The translations under genes and the position numbers were made by a program. Of a stretch of 64,000 nt of DNA, positions 17,198 to 26,341 are shown in pieces. The stretch is from an uncultured Clostridia bacterium (lineage in GTDB: Bacteria; Bacillota; Clostridia; Peptostreptococcales; Anaerovoracaceae): contig CAKQWJ010000001.1 in the NCBI GenBank assembly GCA_934278925.1, positions 62,001 to 126,000 of the forward strand, given 5' to 3'. A model generated the notes under the pieces. The model searched no databases, was not told the DNA's origin, and saw only the letters and a list, made by a program, of their open reading frames with translations. The number at the start of each line of letters is the position of its first letter. Position 1 is the first letter of the stretch.

Positions 17198-18094
17198 ATG
17201 AAATACAATTGCATCGAATCGGTAAAAGCCGATCTTCAAGAACAATCCGATATGCTTCAGCAACTGGAATCCAGAAAGAACCAACTGATTCAATTCGATG
17301 GCTGCACCCTTAAGATAAAAAATTCCGGCGGCAGCACTTATTACCATTGCCGAAAAAAACCGTCCCGTCCCTGGCTCTATCTTGGAAACGAAGATCACCC
17401 GGACGTTCGTTCCATCCAAGAATTACGCTATTGCAACGAAGCCATTCCCCTGCTCAAAAACAACATTGCATTGGAGGAAAATTTGTTAGCGAATTACCAC
17501 GCTCCCGACTACAACTCCATATTGAACGGACTTCCAAAAACATACGTCCCCACAAAAGGATTTCCGCAATTTGACGGATATGATATAAACAAATATTTCG
17601 ACGAACTAGTTGACTTTAAGAACACCATTCCTCCGCGGAATCCTGAATTCTTGAAATTCCAAGCTATCGACGGGACACTGATACGTTCACGAGGAGAAGT
17701 GATCATGTACGACCGCTTTTGGCAAAGAGGGTATCATCCTCTGTACGAATTTCCGTTTCGCTTAGCCAACGGCAAATTCTTATTTCCGGACTTTCTCTTG
17801 ATTCATCCTCAGATTCCATATTTATATATCGTGGAACACCTCGGTCTGTGGTTTCACCCGGAAATGAAGGAGAACTACCGCAAAAACTATTTGCTAAAGG
17901 AAGAGGCCTACCGAACCCTTGGTTTTACCGAAGGAGTCAATCTGTTCACAACCAAAGAACTTCCGGACGGAGGCATCGACCTTGAAACAATGGAACGTAT
18001 GTGCACCATGATTATGTCATCCCCTCCAAGCTCTGCCGTACAACGTCAAGGACTCATTCTGGATGACAAATTTATTCGTGAGTTCTTGAGATAA
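17198..18094 (+). CDS. Putative PD-(D/E)XK nuclease-like protein between repeat arrays
   Basis: The 298-residue protein is not one I can name. Residues 1-110 are helical and start with a coiled-coil-like stretch (ADLQEQSDMLQQLESRKNQL). Residues 155-220 look like a PD-(D/E)XK nuclease core: Glu167 in IRSRGEVIMYDRF, YEFPFRL, Asp198 in FLFPDFLLI, and Glu213 in YIVEHLGLW. The usual Lys is replaced, as in the 'WEHLG' nuclease-like proteins of Clostridia that I recall. Such proteins have no established function. The gene is clearly more AT-rich than its neighbours and is bracketed by 87-bp repeats on both sides, which suggests transfer. AAAGGAG precedes the ATG. Catalysis is unproven. Confidence 0.65.
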   Translation: MKYNCIESVKADLQEQSDMLQQLESRKNQLIQFDGCTLKIKNSGGSTYYHCRKKPSRPWLYLGNEDHPDVRSIQELRYCNEAIPLLKNNIALEENLLANYHAPDYNSILNGLPKTYVPTKGFPQFDGYDINKYFDELVDFKNTIPPRNPEFLKFQAIDGTLIRSRGEVIMYDRFWQRGYHPLYEFPFRLANGKFLFPDFLLIHPQIPYLYIVEHLGLWFHPEMKENYRKNYLLKEEAYRTLGFTEGVNLFTTKELPDGGIDLETMERMCTMIMSSPPSSAVQRQGLILDDKFIREFLR

Positions 18095-18164
18095 TCCCCG
18101 GCAAAAACAAGTTTGCGACCGTCATACACGTCCGGCACAAGAAAGCTTCCCTTAATCAAGAGCT

Positions 18165-18440
18165 TGCACCAAGTCTAGATGCTATTCTCCATCTCCACGC
18201 ATCTGACTTGGTGCATGAATCCCCTCCAGCCCTTGTCCTTCTGTCTCCTTTGCACCAAGTCCCCGCGCCTGTTTCCAACTCCGGGCGCTCTGTCTTGGTG
18301 CATGAATCCCCTCTAGCCCTTGTCCTTCCGTCTCGCTTGCACCAACTTTCCGCGCCTGTTTCCAACTCCGGGCGCTCTGGCTTGGTGCATGAGTCCCCTC
18401 CAGTCCTTGTCCTTCCGTCTCGCTTGCACCAAGTCCCCGC
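18165..18440. repeat. 87-bp repeat array B (one 5'-truncated and three units)
   Basis: This is the same repeat as array A, in the same orientation. Units start at 18205, 18292 and 18379, again 87 bases apart. They are preceded by a partial unit whose TGCACCAAGTC is at 18165-18175, and the last unit is cut after its own TGCACCAAGTC (18425-18435). The opening word varies (GACTTGG, GTCTTGG, GGCTTGG), and unit two has TGCACCAACTTT, so the stem is not strictly kept here. Array B consensus differs slightly from array A (CTGTTTCCAACTCCGGG in place of CTTTTTCTCAATCCGGG), so each array was homogenised separately. Confidence 0.93.
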
Positions 18441-18576
18441 TCCTTCCTGCTCGCCTTACCTTTAAGCCGCAAACTTGATCTTTATATAAAAACACATCAA
18501 AAATTAGTCTGAAAACTTGATTCAATTGCACAAATATTGTATATTGACATCAATTTTTGTAATTTATTTGTTTTTC

Positions 18577-18605
18577 TTGACAAGTAATTTCAAGATGTTT
18601 ATAAT
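18577..18605 (+). promoter_or_regulatory. Consensus promoter of the sodium symporter
   Basis: TTGACA (18577-18582), exactly 17 bases and TATAAT (18600-18605) match the sigma-A consensus perfectly. It lies 63 bases before the ATG. The AT-rich 18450-18576 holds no gene. Confidence 0.85.
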
Positions 18606-18668
18606 AAGCATACTAAATCGAGTTTTCGAATGAAAGCGCAAGAAAGAACATCATAGGAGATTAAAACA

Positions 18669-20072
18669 ATGAAAGAACATCAACACAAGAGAGGAACCTG
18701 GAGCAGCAATTTCGGCTTTTTGATGGCCGCCATCGGTTCTGCGGTAGGTCTGGGAAACATGTGGGGGTTTCCCTATAAGTTAGGAATGAACGGCGGCTTT
18801 GCCTTCCTTATTCTGTACCTGCTTCTGGCGGTATTTGCCGGATACATTCTCACCATGACCGAGCTGGCTTTGGGCCGTTACACCGGTCAGTCCACCGTTC
18901 TGGCATACAAATCCATTCGCAAAAAATACGCATTCGTCGGATGGCTGGGCATGCTCTCGCCGTTCCTGATTCTGGGATTCTACTCCTACCTGGGCGGCTA
19001 CTGCATCAAGTACATGCTGGCCAATCTGGGAGATATATTCGGTGCAAGCTGGGGTGTCGGCGGCGTAGACGGCGCCACCTATTTCTCCAACCTGACAGCG
19101 GACACCACCCAGTCTATCATCTATACACTGGTATTCCTTCTGATTACCATCGTCATCGTAAGCTTTGGTATCGAGGAAGGCATCGAGCGGTTCAGCAAAA
19201 TTGCCATGCCGGCGCTGTTCGTAATGCTCGTCCTGGTAATCGCACGAAGCGTTACCCTGCCGGGTGCTTCCGCAGGAATTGCATTCCTGTTTAAGCCGAA
19301 CTTCGAAGTGTTCCACGGAACCGGCTGGATTTCCGTACTTTCCGCTGCCGGCGGCCAGATGTTCCTGTCCCTTTCCATCGGAATGGGTATCACCGTTACC
19401 TACGGTTCGCACCTGCCGAAGGATGCCAATATTGAACGAAGCAGCTTGATCATCCCGCTGGCCGACACTGTCATCGCCGTTCTGGCAGGTCTGGCAATCA
19501 TGCCGGCCGTATTTGCCAGCGGACAGTCTCCGCAGGGCGGCGTAGGACTTCTGTACATGACCCTGCAGACCGTATTCAACGGTATGGGCGGCATCGGTCC
19601 GTTCATCGGATTTATCTTCTACGGACTGGTTGTGATTGCGGCGCTGACCTCCTCCGTTGCAATTCTGGAAGCTATCGCCGGCTCCTTTATCGACGACGCC
19701 ATGAACAAGGGAAAGGGTGACAAGCGGAAATTCTACTGCTGGTTCTTCGGAATCCTCTCCGCCGTTCTGGGCTCACTGATTGCCTACGACGGTCTGGGAC
19801 AGAACCTCCCGGCTATGTTCGGCAAATTCTGCTGGGTAGACGGTTTCGACCTTCTGGCGGAAGGCATCATGATGCCGCTGGGCTCCCTGTTCGCCACCAT
19901 CTTCTTCGGCTGGATCGATCGGGAAATCCTCCCGAAGGAAATCCATCAGGGTTCCAACTTCAAGACGGAGAAATTCTACCGCTTCTGCATCCGCTGGGTT
20001 GCACCGGTATTCACCTTCTTCGTGCTTCTGGGACAGCTGGATTCCTTCTTCGGCTTCGGCTGGTTCAGCTAG
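18669..20072 (+). CDS. Neurotransmitter:sodium symporter (NSS/SNF) family transporter
   Basis: The 467-residue membrane protein has about 11-12 helices of the LeuT fold. The NSS signature is plain: GSAVGLGNMWGFPYKLGMNGG (TM1; unwound Gly and sodium-site residues) near 20-40, then FLILYLLLAVFAGYILTMTE and ELALGRYTGQS. Bacterial members such as LeuT, TnaT and MhsT import hydrophobic or aromatic amino acids with Na+. The exact substrate cannot be read from sequence. AGGAG precedes the ATG, and a perfect promoter and a very strong terminator frame it as a single-gene unit. Amino acid uptake fits a fermenter of amino acids. Confidence 0.93.
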   Translation: MKEHQHKRGTWSSNFGFLMAAIGSAVGLGNMWGFPYKLGMNGGFAFLILYLLLAVFAGYILTMTELALGRYTGQSTVLAYKSIRKKYAFVGWLGMLSPFLILGFYSYLGGYCIKYMLANLGDIFGASWGVGGVDGATYFSNLTADTTQSIIYTLVFLLITIVIVSFGIEEGIERFSKIAMPALFVMLVLVIARSVTLPGASAGIAFLFKPNFEVFHGTGWISVLSAAGGQMFLSLSIGMGITVTYGSHLPKDANIERSSLIIPLADTVIAVLAGLAIMPAVFASGQSPQGGVGLLYMTLQTVFNGMGGIGPFIGFIFYGLVVIAALTSSVAILEAIAGSFIDDAMNKGKGDKRKFYCWFFGILSAVLGSLIAYDGLGQNLPAMFGKFCWVDGFDLLAEGIMMPLGSLFATIFFGWIDREILPKEIHQGSNFKTEKFYRFCIRWVAPVFTFFVLLGQLDSFFGFGWFS

Positions 20073-20096
20073 AATAACTATCTTCCCATAAAAACA

Positions 20097-20139
20097 AGCC
20101 CCCGGGGAAAACTGCTCTCGCCAGTTTTCCCCGGGGGCT
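20097..20139. terminator. Very strong bidirectional terminator
   Basis: An 18-base perfect stem (AGCCCCCGGGGAAAACTG at 20097-20114 with its complement at 20122-20139) encloses a 7-base loop. It lies between the convergent symporter and MATE genes. Confidence 0.9.
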
Positions 20140-20160
20140 TCGCTATGCCGCAGTTTCCGA

Positions 20161-21528
20161 CTATGCCGCCTTTGACAATTGATCCAGCGCCTTCCGGAAC
20201 CGATTTCCGAACAGCACTGCCGTAAAGGTCACCGCAATAATATCCGCCACCGGCTCCGCCAGGTAGACTCCCCACACCGGATTGGACACCAGATGGGGCA
20301 CGATGTAAATCAGCGGCAACAGCAGCACGAACTTCCGCACCACCGCCACGATGATGGAGCACACCGCATTTCCGGTGGATATAAAGGTCATCTGGCAAGC
20401 AATCTGAATGCCAAAGATGAACATGGCGCCGCAATAGATTCGAAGCGCCTTCTTAGCAAACAGCAGCAGTTCCGGATTGGAGGTGAACATCCGGCCGAAC
20501 GCCCCCGGCGCCACCATAATGAACAGCCACAGTCCCACCGAATAGAGGACGCTGATCCGAAGGAGATACCGGAAGGTTTCCCGTACTCGATCGGCGTTCC
20601 GGGCGCCGAAATTATAGCTGGAAATCGGCTGAGCGCCTTGAGCGATTCCCTGCAGCGGCAGCATGGCGAACTGCATCACGCTGGTGCAGATGGTCATGGC
20701 CCCCACCGCCACATCTCCTCCGTATTTCAGCAAGGAGGAATTAAAACACACCGAGATAATGCTTTCGCTGGCCTGCATCACGAAGGGCGAAAGACCCAGC
20801 GCCACGCACGGAAGCAGGATGGCGGCATGAAGTCTCATTTTATCCTTCTTCAGCCGCAGATGGGTTTTCTTCCCGGCAAGGAACCGCACGCACCAGATTG
20901 CGGAGATTCCCTGGGAAATCACCGTGGCCAGCGCCGCTCCCCGGACACCCATGCCGCAGAGGAAGATGAACACCGGATCCAGCAGGATATTGCACACCGC
21001 CCCGATGAGCACCGTGCGCATTCCGATTTGGGCAAAGCCCTGAGCGGTGATGAATGAATTCATTCCCAGGGTCAGCTGCACAAAGATGGTTCCCAGCGCA
21101 TAGATTTTCAGATACGAATCTGCGTAATCGATGGTGTTTACGCTGGCACCGAAGGACAGGAGCATTTCCCGCCCGAAGAGAAGAAGCACCGCCGTCAGCA
21201 CCAGGGACAACAGAATCTGCAAGAGAAAACAACCGCCCAGAATTCCTTCCGCCGTATCGTAATCCCCCTTCCCCATGCTGATGGAAGCCCTCGGCGCTCC
21301 GCCGGAACTGACCAGCGCCGCGAAGGCCGACACAATCATAATAACCGGAAGACAGACTCCCACGCCGGTCAGCGCCAGATTTCCATCTCCCGGTATATGT
21401 CCGATATAGATTCGATCCACAATATTGTACAGCATGTTAATCAGCTGTGCGGCAACCGTCGGAATCGCCAGCTTTCGAAGAAGCTTTCCCACCGGTTCCG
21501 TGCCCAGAAACTCTTTATCCTGATTCAA
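20161..21528 (-). CDS. MATE-family multidrug efflux transporter
   Basis: About 455 residues with 12 membrane helices in two bundles. MATE features include LAIPTVAAQLINMLYNIVDRIYIG at the start (LAIPTVAAQLINMLYNIVD, then RIYIG) and QGAQPISSYNFGARNADRV in the second half. These proteins export cationic drugs or metabolites using Na+ or H+. The longest frame begins at 21594, inside the kinase gene. The TTG at 21528 has GGGAGG eight bases upstream and gives the usual N-terminus (LNQDKEFLGTEPVGKLLRKL), so I chose it. It is probably the last gene of the Bce-like operon (gap of 58 bases after the kinase), which suggests a joint role in resistance. Confidence 0.92.
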   Translation of the reverse strand: MNQDKEFLGTEPVGKLLRKLAIPTVAAQLINMLYNIVDRIYIGHIPGDGNLALTGVGVCLPVIMIVSAFAALVSSGGAPRASISMGKGDYDTAEGILGGCFLLQILLSLVLTAVLLLFGREMLLSFGASVNTIDYADSYLKIYALGTIFVQLTLGMNSFITAQGFAQIGMRTVLIGAVCNILLDPVFIFLCGMGVRGAALATVISQGISAIWCVRFLAGKKTHLRLKKDKMRLHAAILLPCVALGLSPFVMQASESIISVCFNSSLLKYGGDVAVGAMTICTSVMQFAMLPLQGIAQGAQPISSYNFGARNADRVRETFRYLLRISVLYSVGLWLFIMVAPGAFGRMFTSNPELLLFAKKALRIYCGAMFIFGIQIACQMTFISTGNAVCSIIVAVVRKFVLLLPLIYIVPHLVSNPVWGVYLAEPVADIIAVTFTAVLFGNRFRKALDQLSKAA

Positions 21529-21586
21529 TCCTTTTTCCTCCCGGTAAAATCGATACAATGGAACATATTTTACCACACCGAGGAAC

Positions 21587-22594
21587 TCAGTCAAGTATTT
21601 TTATTTGCTCCGGCAGTTTTAAGGAGAAAACAGTTCCCCGCCCCGGTTCACTATCCACGTCGATTTCCACCGAGATCTTTTTCGCCGCCCGGCTGCAGAG
21701 ATACAGCCCCAGCCCGCTGGATTTCATCTCCTGTCTTCCGTTGCAGCCGGTATATCCCTTTTCAAAAATTCGCGGAATATCGGATGCCTCTATGCCCGGT
21801 CCATCGTCCTCAATTCGAATTCTTCCCCGTTCATCGGCCTCAATTCGCACATAGGTATCGGTATATTTGATCGCATTGGATAGAATCTGCTCCAAAACGC
21901 AGGCAAAGTATTTCTTATCCGTCACTCGGACGCCCTCCACCTTTCGGTACTCCAGCCGCACATTTCGGTTGATGAACAGGGAAGAAAACTTCCGAATGGA
22001 CTCCCGAATCAAATCATCCAGTGCGTATTCCCGAATCATCAAATCGTTGCCGGAAGAATCCAGCCGAATATAGTGAAGCACCATTTCCACATACTGTTCG
22101 ATTTGAAAGAGTTCGCTGAGAAGCCGGCGATTCTCCGGCGTATCCTCCTCCCGAAGCGCCAGCCGCATGACCGAAATCGGCGTTTTAATCTGATGCACCC
22201 ATTTCGTGTAATAATCTTCCATGTCCTCCCGCTCCTCCACGAACCGCTGTTCCTGCTGAAGCGCTCGATTTCGAAGGCATCGAAGCATTTCACGGTAGTC
22301 CTTCTCTACGCGACTCTCCTCTTCTCCCAAAAATACTTCGGGATTGAGACCAAAGACGTCCGGGGCGTCCGGCTTCACGGACGAAATCACCTGCTCCCGT
22401 TTCCTGCATCCGTCGGTGAATTTTCGAAAACGAAGTCCAATCACCAAAAAACACAAAAAGCCGGATAGAACCGTTCCGTAAATAAACGGTTCCATCTCCA
22501 TCCGGTACAACCAGAACGTTCCAAGATTCAGCAATATCACCGTTACCGGCAGCAGAATCCAACTCCGCTGCTCCTTCAAAAACGTTTTCAGCAA
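21587..22594 (-). CDS. BceS-like intramembrane-sensing histidine kinase
   Basis: This membrane kinase of about 335 residues has two helices near the N-terminus (ILLPVTVILLNLGTFWLY and FIYGTVLSGFLCFLVIGL) joined by only a few residues. That is the hallmark of kinases that sense peptides through a partner ABC transporter. The phosphoacceptor is His in WVHQIKTPISVM (about residue 134). The N box is EQILSNAIKYT, and the G boxes are IEDDGPGI and SSGLGLYLC. The longest frame starts at 22618, but a TTG at 22594 has GGAGGGGG seven bases upstream and is preferred. It lies downstream of the response regulator and the bceAB-like genes. Confidence 0.9.
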   Translation of the reverse strand: MLKTFLKEQRSWILLPVTVILLNLGTFWLYRMEMEPFIYGTVLSGFLCFLVIGLRFRKFTDGCRKREQVISSVKPDAPDVFGLNPEVFLGEEESRVEKDYREMLRCLRNRALQQEQRFVEEREDMEDYYTKWVHQIKTPISVMRLALREEDTPENRRLLSELFQIEQYVEMVLHYIRLDSSGNDLMIREYALDDLIRESIRKFSSLFINRNVRLEYRKVEGVRVTDKKYFACVLEQILSNAIKYTDTYVRIEADERGRIRIEDDGPGIEASDIPRIFEKGYTGCNGRQEMKSSGLGLYLCSRAAKKISVEIDVDSEPGRGTVFSLKLPEQIKILD

Positions 22595-22629
22595 AAGACA
22601 TCCCCCTCCTTCAAACATTTACTGCGTAT

Positions 22630-23313
22630 TTACGAAATGAGGTATCCCTGTCCGGTTTTTGTAACAATCACGTTCCGGAGTCCGGCTTCCTCTAATTTCT
22701 TCCGAAGTCTTCCCACATTCACCGTCAGCGTGTTTTCTTCTACATAGCAGTCATCCTGCCATAAGGCCAGCATCAAGTCCTGGCGGCTGACGATTCGCCC
22801 CTTGTTCTCCAGCAAGGTTCTGAGAATCCGAAATTCATTCCGGGTCAATTCCACCGATGTGCCGTTTACCCACAGCATCCCATCATTCAAATTCAGCCGG
22901 GCACCCTCGAAATCGATGATATTCGGATTACCCTCAATCTCATAGCTCCTCCGAAGGATTGCTTTTACCTTTGCGGAAAGCACAAGCGGATCCACGGGTT
23001 TGGCGATAAAATCATCTCCGCCCATATTGATGGCCATCACGATGTTCATGTTGTCCGATGCGGAAGACAGAAAAAGTACCGGCACATCCGATATCTCCCG
23101 GATTTTCTCACACCAATGAAATCCGTTCAGATGAGGCAATCCGATGTCCATCAATACCAGATGGGGATCGTACTCCTGAAATTCCTCCATTACGTTTCGA
23201 AAATCTGAAACGTTTCGAACGTCATTTCCAAAACTCATCAGTTGATTCTCAATTAACTCCGCCAGATTTTTATCGTCCTCCACCAGAAAAATTCGATACA
23301 TACGAATCACCAA
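22630..23313 (-). CDS. OmpR-family response regulator (BceR-like)
   Basis: The 227 residues comprise a receiver domain and a winged-helix DNA-binding domain. The acidic pocket is VEDD near 11-14, phospho-Asp about 56 is in LVLMDIGLP, and Lys is in FIAKPVDPLVL near 108. The C-terminal half ends in TLTVNVGRLRKKLEEAG and TKTGQGYLIS, typical of OmpR wings. Together with the adjacent kinase it should control the ABC genes upstream. The start is TTG 23313 or GTG 23310, both placed well for AAGGAG. The 77-base gap after the permease stop could hold a promoter, but I see no clear one. Confidence 0.92.
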   Translation of the reverse strand: MVIRMYRIFLVEDDKNLAELIENQLMSFGNDVRNVSDFRNVMEEFQEYDPHLVLMDIGLPHLNGFHWCEKIREISDVPVLFLSSASDNMNIVMAINMGGDDFIAKPVDPLVLSAKVKAILRRSYEIEGNPNIIDFEGARLNLNDGMLWVNGTSVELTRNEFRILRTLLENKGRIVSRQDLMLALWQDDCYVEENTLTVNVGRLRKKLEEAGLRNVIVTKTGQGYLIS

Positions 23314-23390
23314 TCCTTATCTCCTTCGTACCGGCAATCGTTTCCGAGAGAACCCTTCCCGTCGGACTCCCTCGGAAAACCAAACTTTTT

Positions 23391-25412
23391 TTACCGCACA
23401 ATGCGGTAGTATGTTCGGGATGTGAATCGGTAAATAATTCCATATCCCAATACATACACTCCGTACGCCCCCAGACCGCAGCCGATGAAAAGGGCTTTAT
23501 TTGTGAGCATTAAAACTTTCAGCAATTCGATGAGAATCGGAAATGCCACCGCAGTATGGACGCCGGCGACCATCAGCGGCAAGAAGAATACCATCCGAAC
23601 CTGGGATTGAATGGTCTTTTTCACCTCTCCGGAACTCATGCCCACTTTTTCCATAATCTGAAACCGCTTCCGGTCCTCATATCCTTCCGAAATCTGCTTG
23701 TAATAGATAATCAGCACCGTGGCAAAGAGGAACACCATCCCCAAGAGGACCCCGAGAAACAGGAAGGATCCGTACATGGATTTCAGCGCGCTCTTTACAT
23801 CCCATGCGGAATCCACCGCCGGAACAACACCGCGGATACCGTAATCCTCTGCCAGGATGGAGGTAACCCGCTGACGGAAAATTCTCGTAAATTCCTTCCC
23901 CACTCGATACGTCTGCGCCGGATTCTTAAATCCCACTCCCAGACAGTTTACCGTGCTGAAGGCGTTGTTTCGATTGAGGCGTTGGGCGATGCTTTCCTCT
24001 GCCACAACGATTCCGTATCGTTTGATATTGGACAGACTGCTTCCGTTCTCCTTTACCGGGAAGTAATTGATCCACTTCCGAATCTTCAGCTTTTGATGGT
24101 TCAGATTCAGGGTCTTCATGGAATAATCCACCGAAGTTCGGAGCGAGCAAAGGGCGATTTCATTTCCCTTCAAATTCAGCTTCTCGCCGCCCATCGCCTC
24201 ATACATCTGCTGTGTGATAATGCCGACGGAAATGCATCGAGTCAAATCGGTTCCCTCCGAGTTCACGGGATTCCATGCCCCGTCTTTCGGAAGGACCATC
24301 CCCTCCAGCGAATGAATATCGTCGATTTCGGTTATTTTCATTCCGGTTTTTTCCGATGCGTCCTGAAGAGCTCTTCGCAGCGCCGGCACCGGGAGGGATA
24401 CCACCGCATCCTCTTTCGTCACGCCCTGCTCCGATACGTACAACGGCTTCGGATAGCGACTTTCCACCACGTCATCCATTCCGGTATACAGGCTTAAGGA
24501 TGTGGACACCATCACCAGAACGCAAGTGGAGAGAATCGCAATGGATGCCAACCCCACCGAATTTCGTTTCATCCGGTGCAGCATTCCGGAAATTCCAATC
24601 ATATGATTTTTATTATAATAGAACTTCTCGTTTTTCTTCAATGCCTTCAGGATAAAAATACTTCCCGCCCCGAACAATAAATACGTTCCCGCAATGACCA
24701 GAAATACCGCTACGAAAAAGAGGTTCAAGGCATCCAGCGGTCTGTCCGTGGTGAGGGCAATGTAATACCCCGCCGCCAGCGTGGCAATTCCCGCCATCAG
24801 CAGGAGAATTTTCGTCTTCGGTTCCCGTTCTCCTGTCTCTTTGCTGTGCAGCAATTCCGTGGTATTCATTCGGGACAAGCGGATTCGATTCACCAGATAG
24901 GTCATTATATCTGCTGCGGCGAAAAACAGAACGGTACCGCCAAGCGCAGCCGGAAGAATCAGACTTACTCTTGGGATGGCTTCGGTTCCCATCATCTTCG
25001 TCAGAATCAACAGACTCAGCTTATAGAACAGAATTCCGGATCCGACACCAATGCCGATGCCCGCGGCACTGCTTATTCCGCTTTCGTAACAAAGCACCCT
25101 TGCGACGTGCTTTTTTTCCATCCCCAATGCGTAATACAGACCGTATTCCTGCATCCGCTGCTTCATCAGGAAATTGGCCGTGTACATCAACAGCACGACG
25201 GAAAGAATCGCCAGGATAAAAGTTCCCAGCATCATAAAGGTGGGAAGATATCCTCCTCCGTAAATGTTCTTCATCTTAGGTTCCAGCGCCAAGGTCAACA
25301 TGATGTAGAAGCAAGCGGCCAATCCGGCTTCCGTGAGAATCCGAGGAGCGTAGTAACGATAATTCTTCTGCAGATTGTTTTTGGCAATTCGTCTATACAA
25401 TGAAGAGAACAT
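23391..25412 (-). CDS. BceB-like ABC transporter permease (FtsX family)
   Basis: The 673-residue membrane protein has ten predicted helices. Four are near residues 15-250, and a large extracellular domain of about 200 residues (roughly 320-530) follows the seventh or so helix. The final FtsX block holds SFLFLGVLLGMVFLFATVLI, then YEDRKRFQIMEKVGMSSGEV. This layout matches permeases of bacitracin/antimicrobial-peptide detoxification modules (BceB, VraG), which sense cell-wall-active peptides and signal to a BceS kinase. The ATG overlaps the TGA of the ATPase gene. The target peptide cannot be predicted. Confidence 0.9.
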   Translation of the reverse strand: MFSSLYRRIAKNNLQKNYRYYAPRILTEAGLAACFYIMLTLALEPKMKNIYGGGYLPTFMMLGTFILAILSVVLLMYTANFLMKQRMQEYGLYYALGMEKKHVARVLCYESGISSAAGIGIGVGSGILFYKLSLLILTKMMGTEAIPRVSLILPAALGGTVLFFAAADIMTYLVNRIRLSRMNTTELLHSKETGEREPKTKILLLMAGIATLAAGYYIALTTDRPLDALNLFFVAVFLVIAGTYLLFGAGSIFILKALKKNEKFYYNKNHMIGISGMLHRMKRNSVGLASIAILSTCVLVMVSTSLSLYTGMDDVVESRYPKPLYVSEQGVTKEDAVVSLPVPALRRALQDASEKTGMKITEIDDIHSLEGMVLPKDGAWNPVNSEGTDLTRCISVGIITQQMYEAMGGEKLNLKGNEIALCSLRTSVDYSMKTLNLNHQKLKIRKWINYFPVKENGSSLSNIKRYGIVVAEESIAQRLNRNNAFSTVNCLGVGFKNPAQTYRVGKEFTRIFRQRVTSILAEDYGIRGVVPAVDSAWDVKSALKSMYGSFLFLGVLLGMVFLFATVLIIYYKQISEGYEDRKRFQIMEKVGMSSGEVKKTIQSQVRMVFFLPLMVAGVHTAVAFPILIELLKVLMLTNKALFIGCGLGAYGVYVLGYGIIYRFTSRTYYRIVR

Positions 25413-26173
25413 TACCGCTCACCTCCTCTCCGCAGCATGGAGAGGGTATCCGTAATCTTCTGATACAATTCCTGGTCGTCGCTCTTCCCCCGGTACAGCT
25501 GATGGAATACCACCCCGTCTTTGATGAACATCACCCGATCCGCATGGGCTGCCGCATTCACGGAATGGGTGACCATCAGAATGGTTTGTCCCTTCTGATT
25601 GATTCGCCGAAACACCCCCAGCAGATCCGATGTGGACTGGGAATCCAGCGCCCCCGTCGGTTCATCCGCCAGAATAAGAGCCGGATGGGTAATCAGTGCC
25701 CGAGCCACTGCCGCCCGCTGCTTCTGTCCGCCGGAAACCTCAAACGGATATTTCAGCATCAGGTCCTGAATACCGATAACCGAAACCACCTCTTTGAGTT
25801 TCTCTTTCAGTGTACTCACATCCTGTCCGTCCAGCACCAATGGCAGGAGAATATTATCTCTCAGATTCAATGTATCCAGCAGGTTATATTCCTGGAATAC
25901 GAATCCCAAATTCTCTCGCCGGAACTTGGCCAGTTCGGCATCGGAAACGGAATTCAGCGGAATTCCATCCAGCACCACCTCTCCGCCGGTTGGCTGATCC
26001 AGTGCCGCCAGAATATTCAGCAGAGTGGTCTTGCCGGATCCGGATTCTCCCATAATTGCCACATATTCTCCCGGCTCTACCGAGAAGGTCACATCCCGCA
26101 ATGCTTCCACCCGGTTTCCGCCGAATCGGCTCTGATAGGTTTTTCGTACTTTCTTCACTTCCAGAATTGACAT
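25412..26173 (-). CDS. BceA-like ABC transporter ATP-binding protein
   Basis: This is an ABC ATPase of about 253 residues in the MacB/LolD-like subgroup. It has Walker A GESGSGKTT (about 38-46), Q loop VFQEYNLLDTLNLRDNI, signature VSGGQKQRAAVARAL, Walker B LILADEPTGALD and the H loop MVTHSVNAAAHADR. The longest frame starts at 26203, but the ATG at 26173 has AAGGAGG at proper spacing and gives the usual MSILEVKKVRKTY start. It is the first gene of the ABC permease - regulator - kinase - MATE series. It would power the BceB-like permease. Confidence 0.92.
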   Translation of the reverse strand: MSILEVKKVRKTYQSRFGGNRVEALRDVTFSVEPGEYVAIMGESGSGKTTLLNILAALDQPTGGEVVLDGIPLNSVSDAELAKFRRENLGFVFQEYNLLDTLNLRDNILLPLVLDGQDVSTLKEKLKEVVSVIGIQDLMLKYPFEVSGGQKQRAAVARALITHPALILADEPTGALDSQSTSDLLGVFRRINQKGQTILMVTHSVNAAAHADRVMFIKDGVVFHQLYRGKSDDQELYQKITDTLSMLRRGGER

Positions 26174-26301
26174 TTCTGTATCCTCCTTTTGATTATCATT
26201 CATCTGTTGAATCTATGATACTTCAATGTCTTTTTCGGAAACATCGAATCCCGTGACAAAAGATTCGCTTCATGTGACATTTCCGTCACCTCTTTCCTCA
26301 T

Positions 26302-26331
26302 AAAAACCGGGGACGGAATCTCCATCCCCGG
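26302..26331 (-). terminator. Terminator of the histidine operon
   Basis: On the minus strand CCGGGGATGGA (26331-26321) pairs with CCGTCCCCGG (26316-26307), followed by a TTTTTA run at 26306-26301. It lies 10 bases after hisK. Confidence 0.88.
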
Positions 26332-26341
26332 CATTCGAAAA

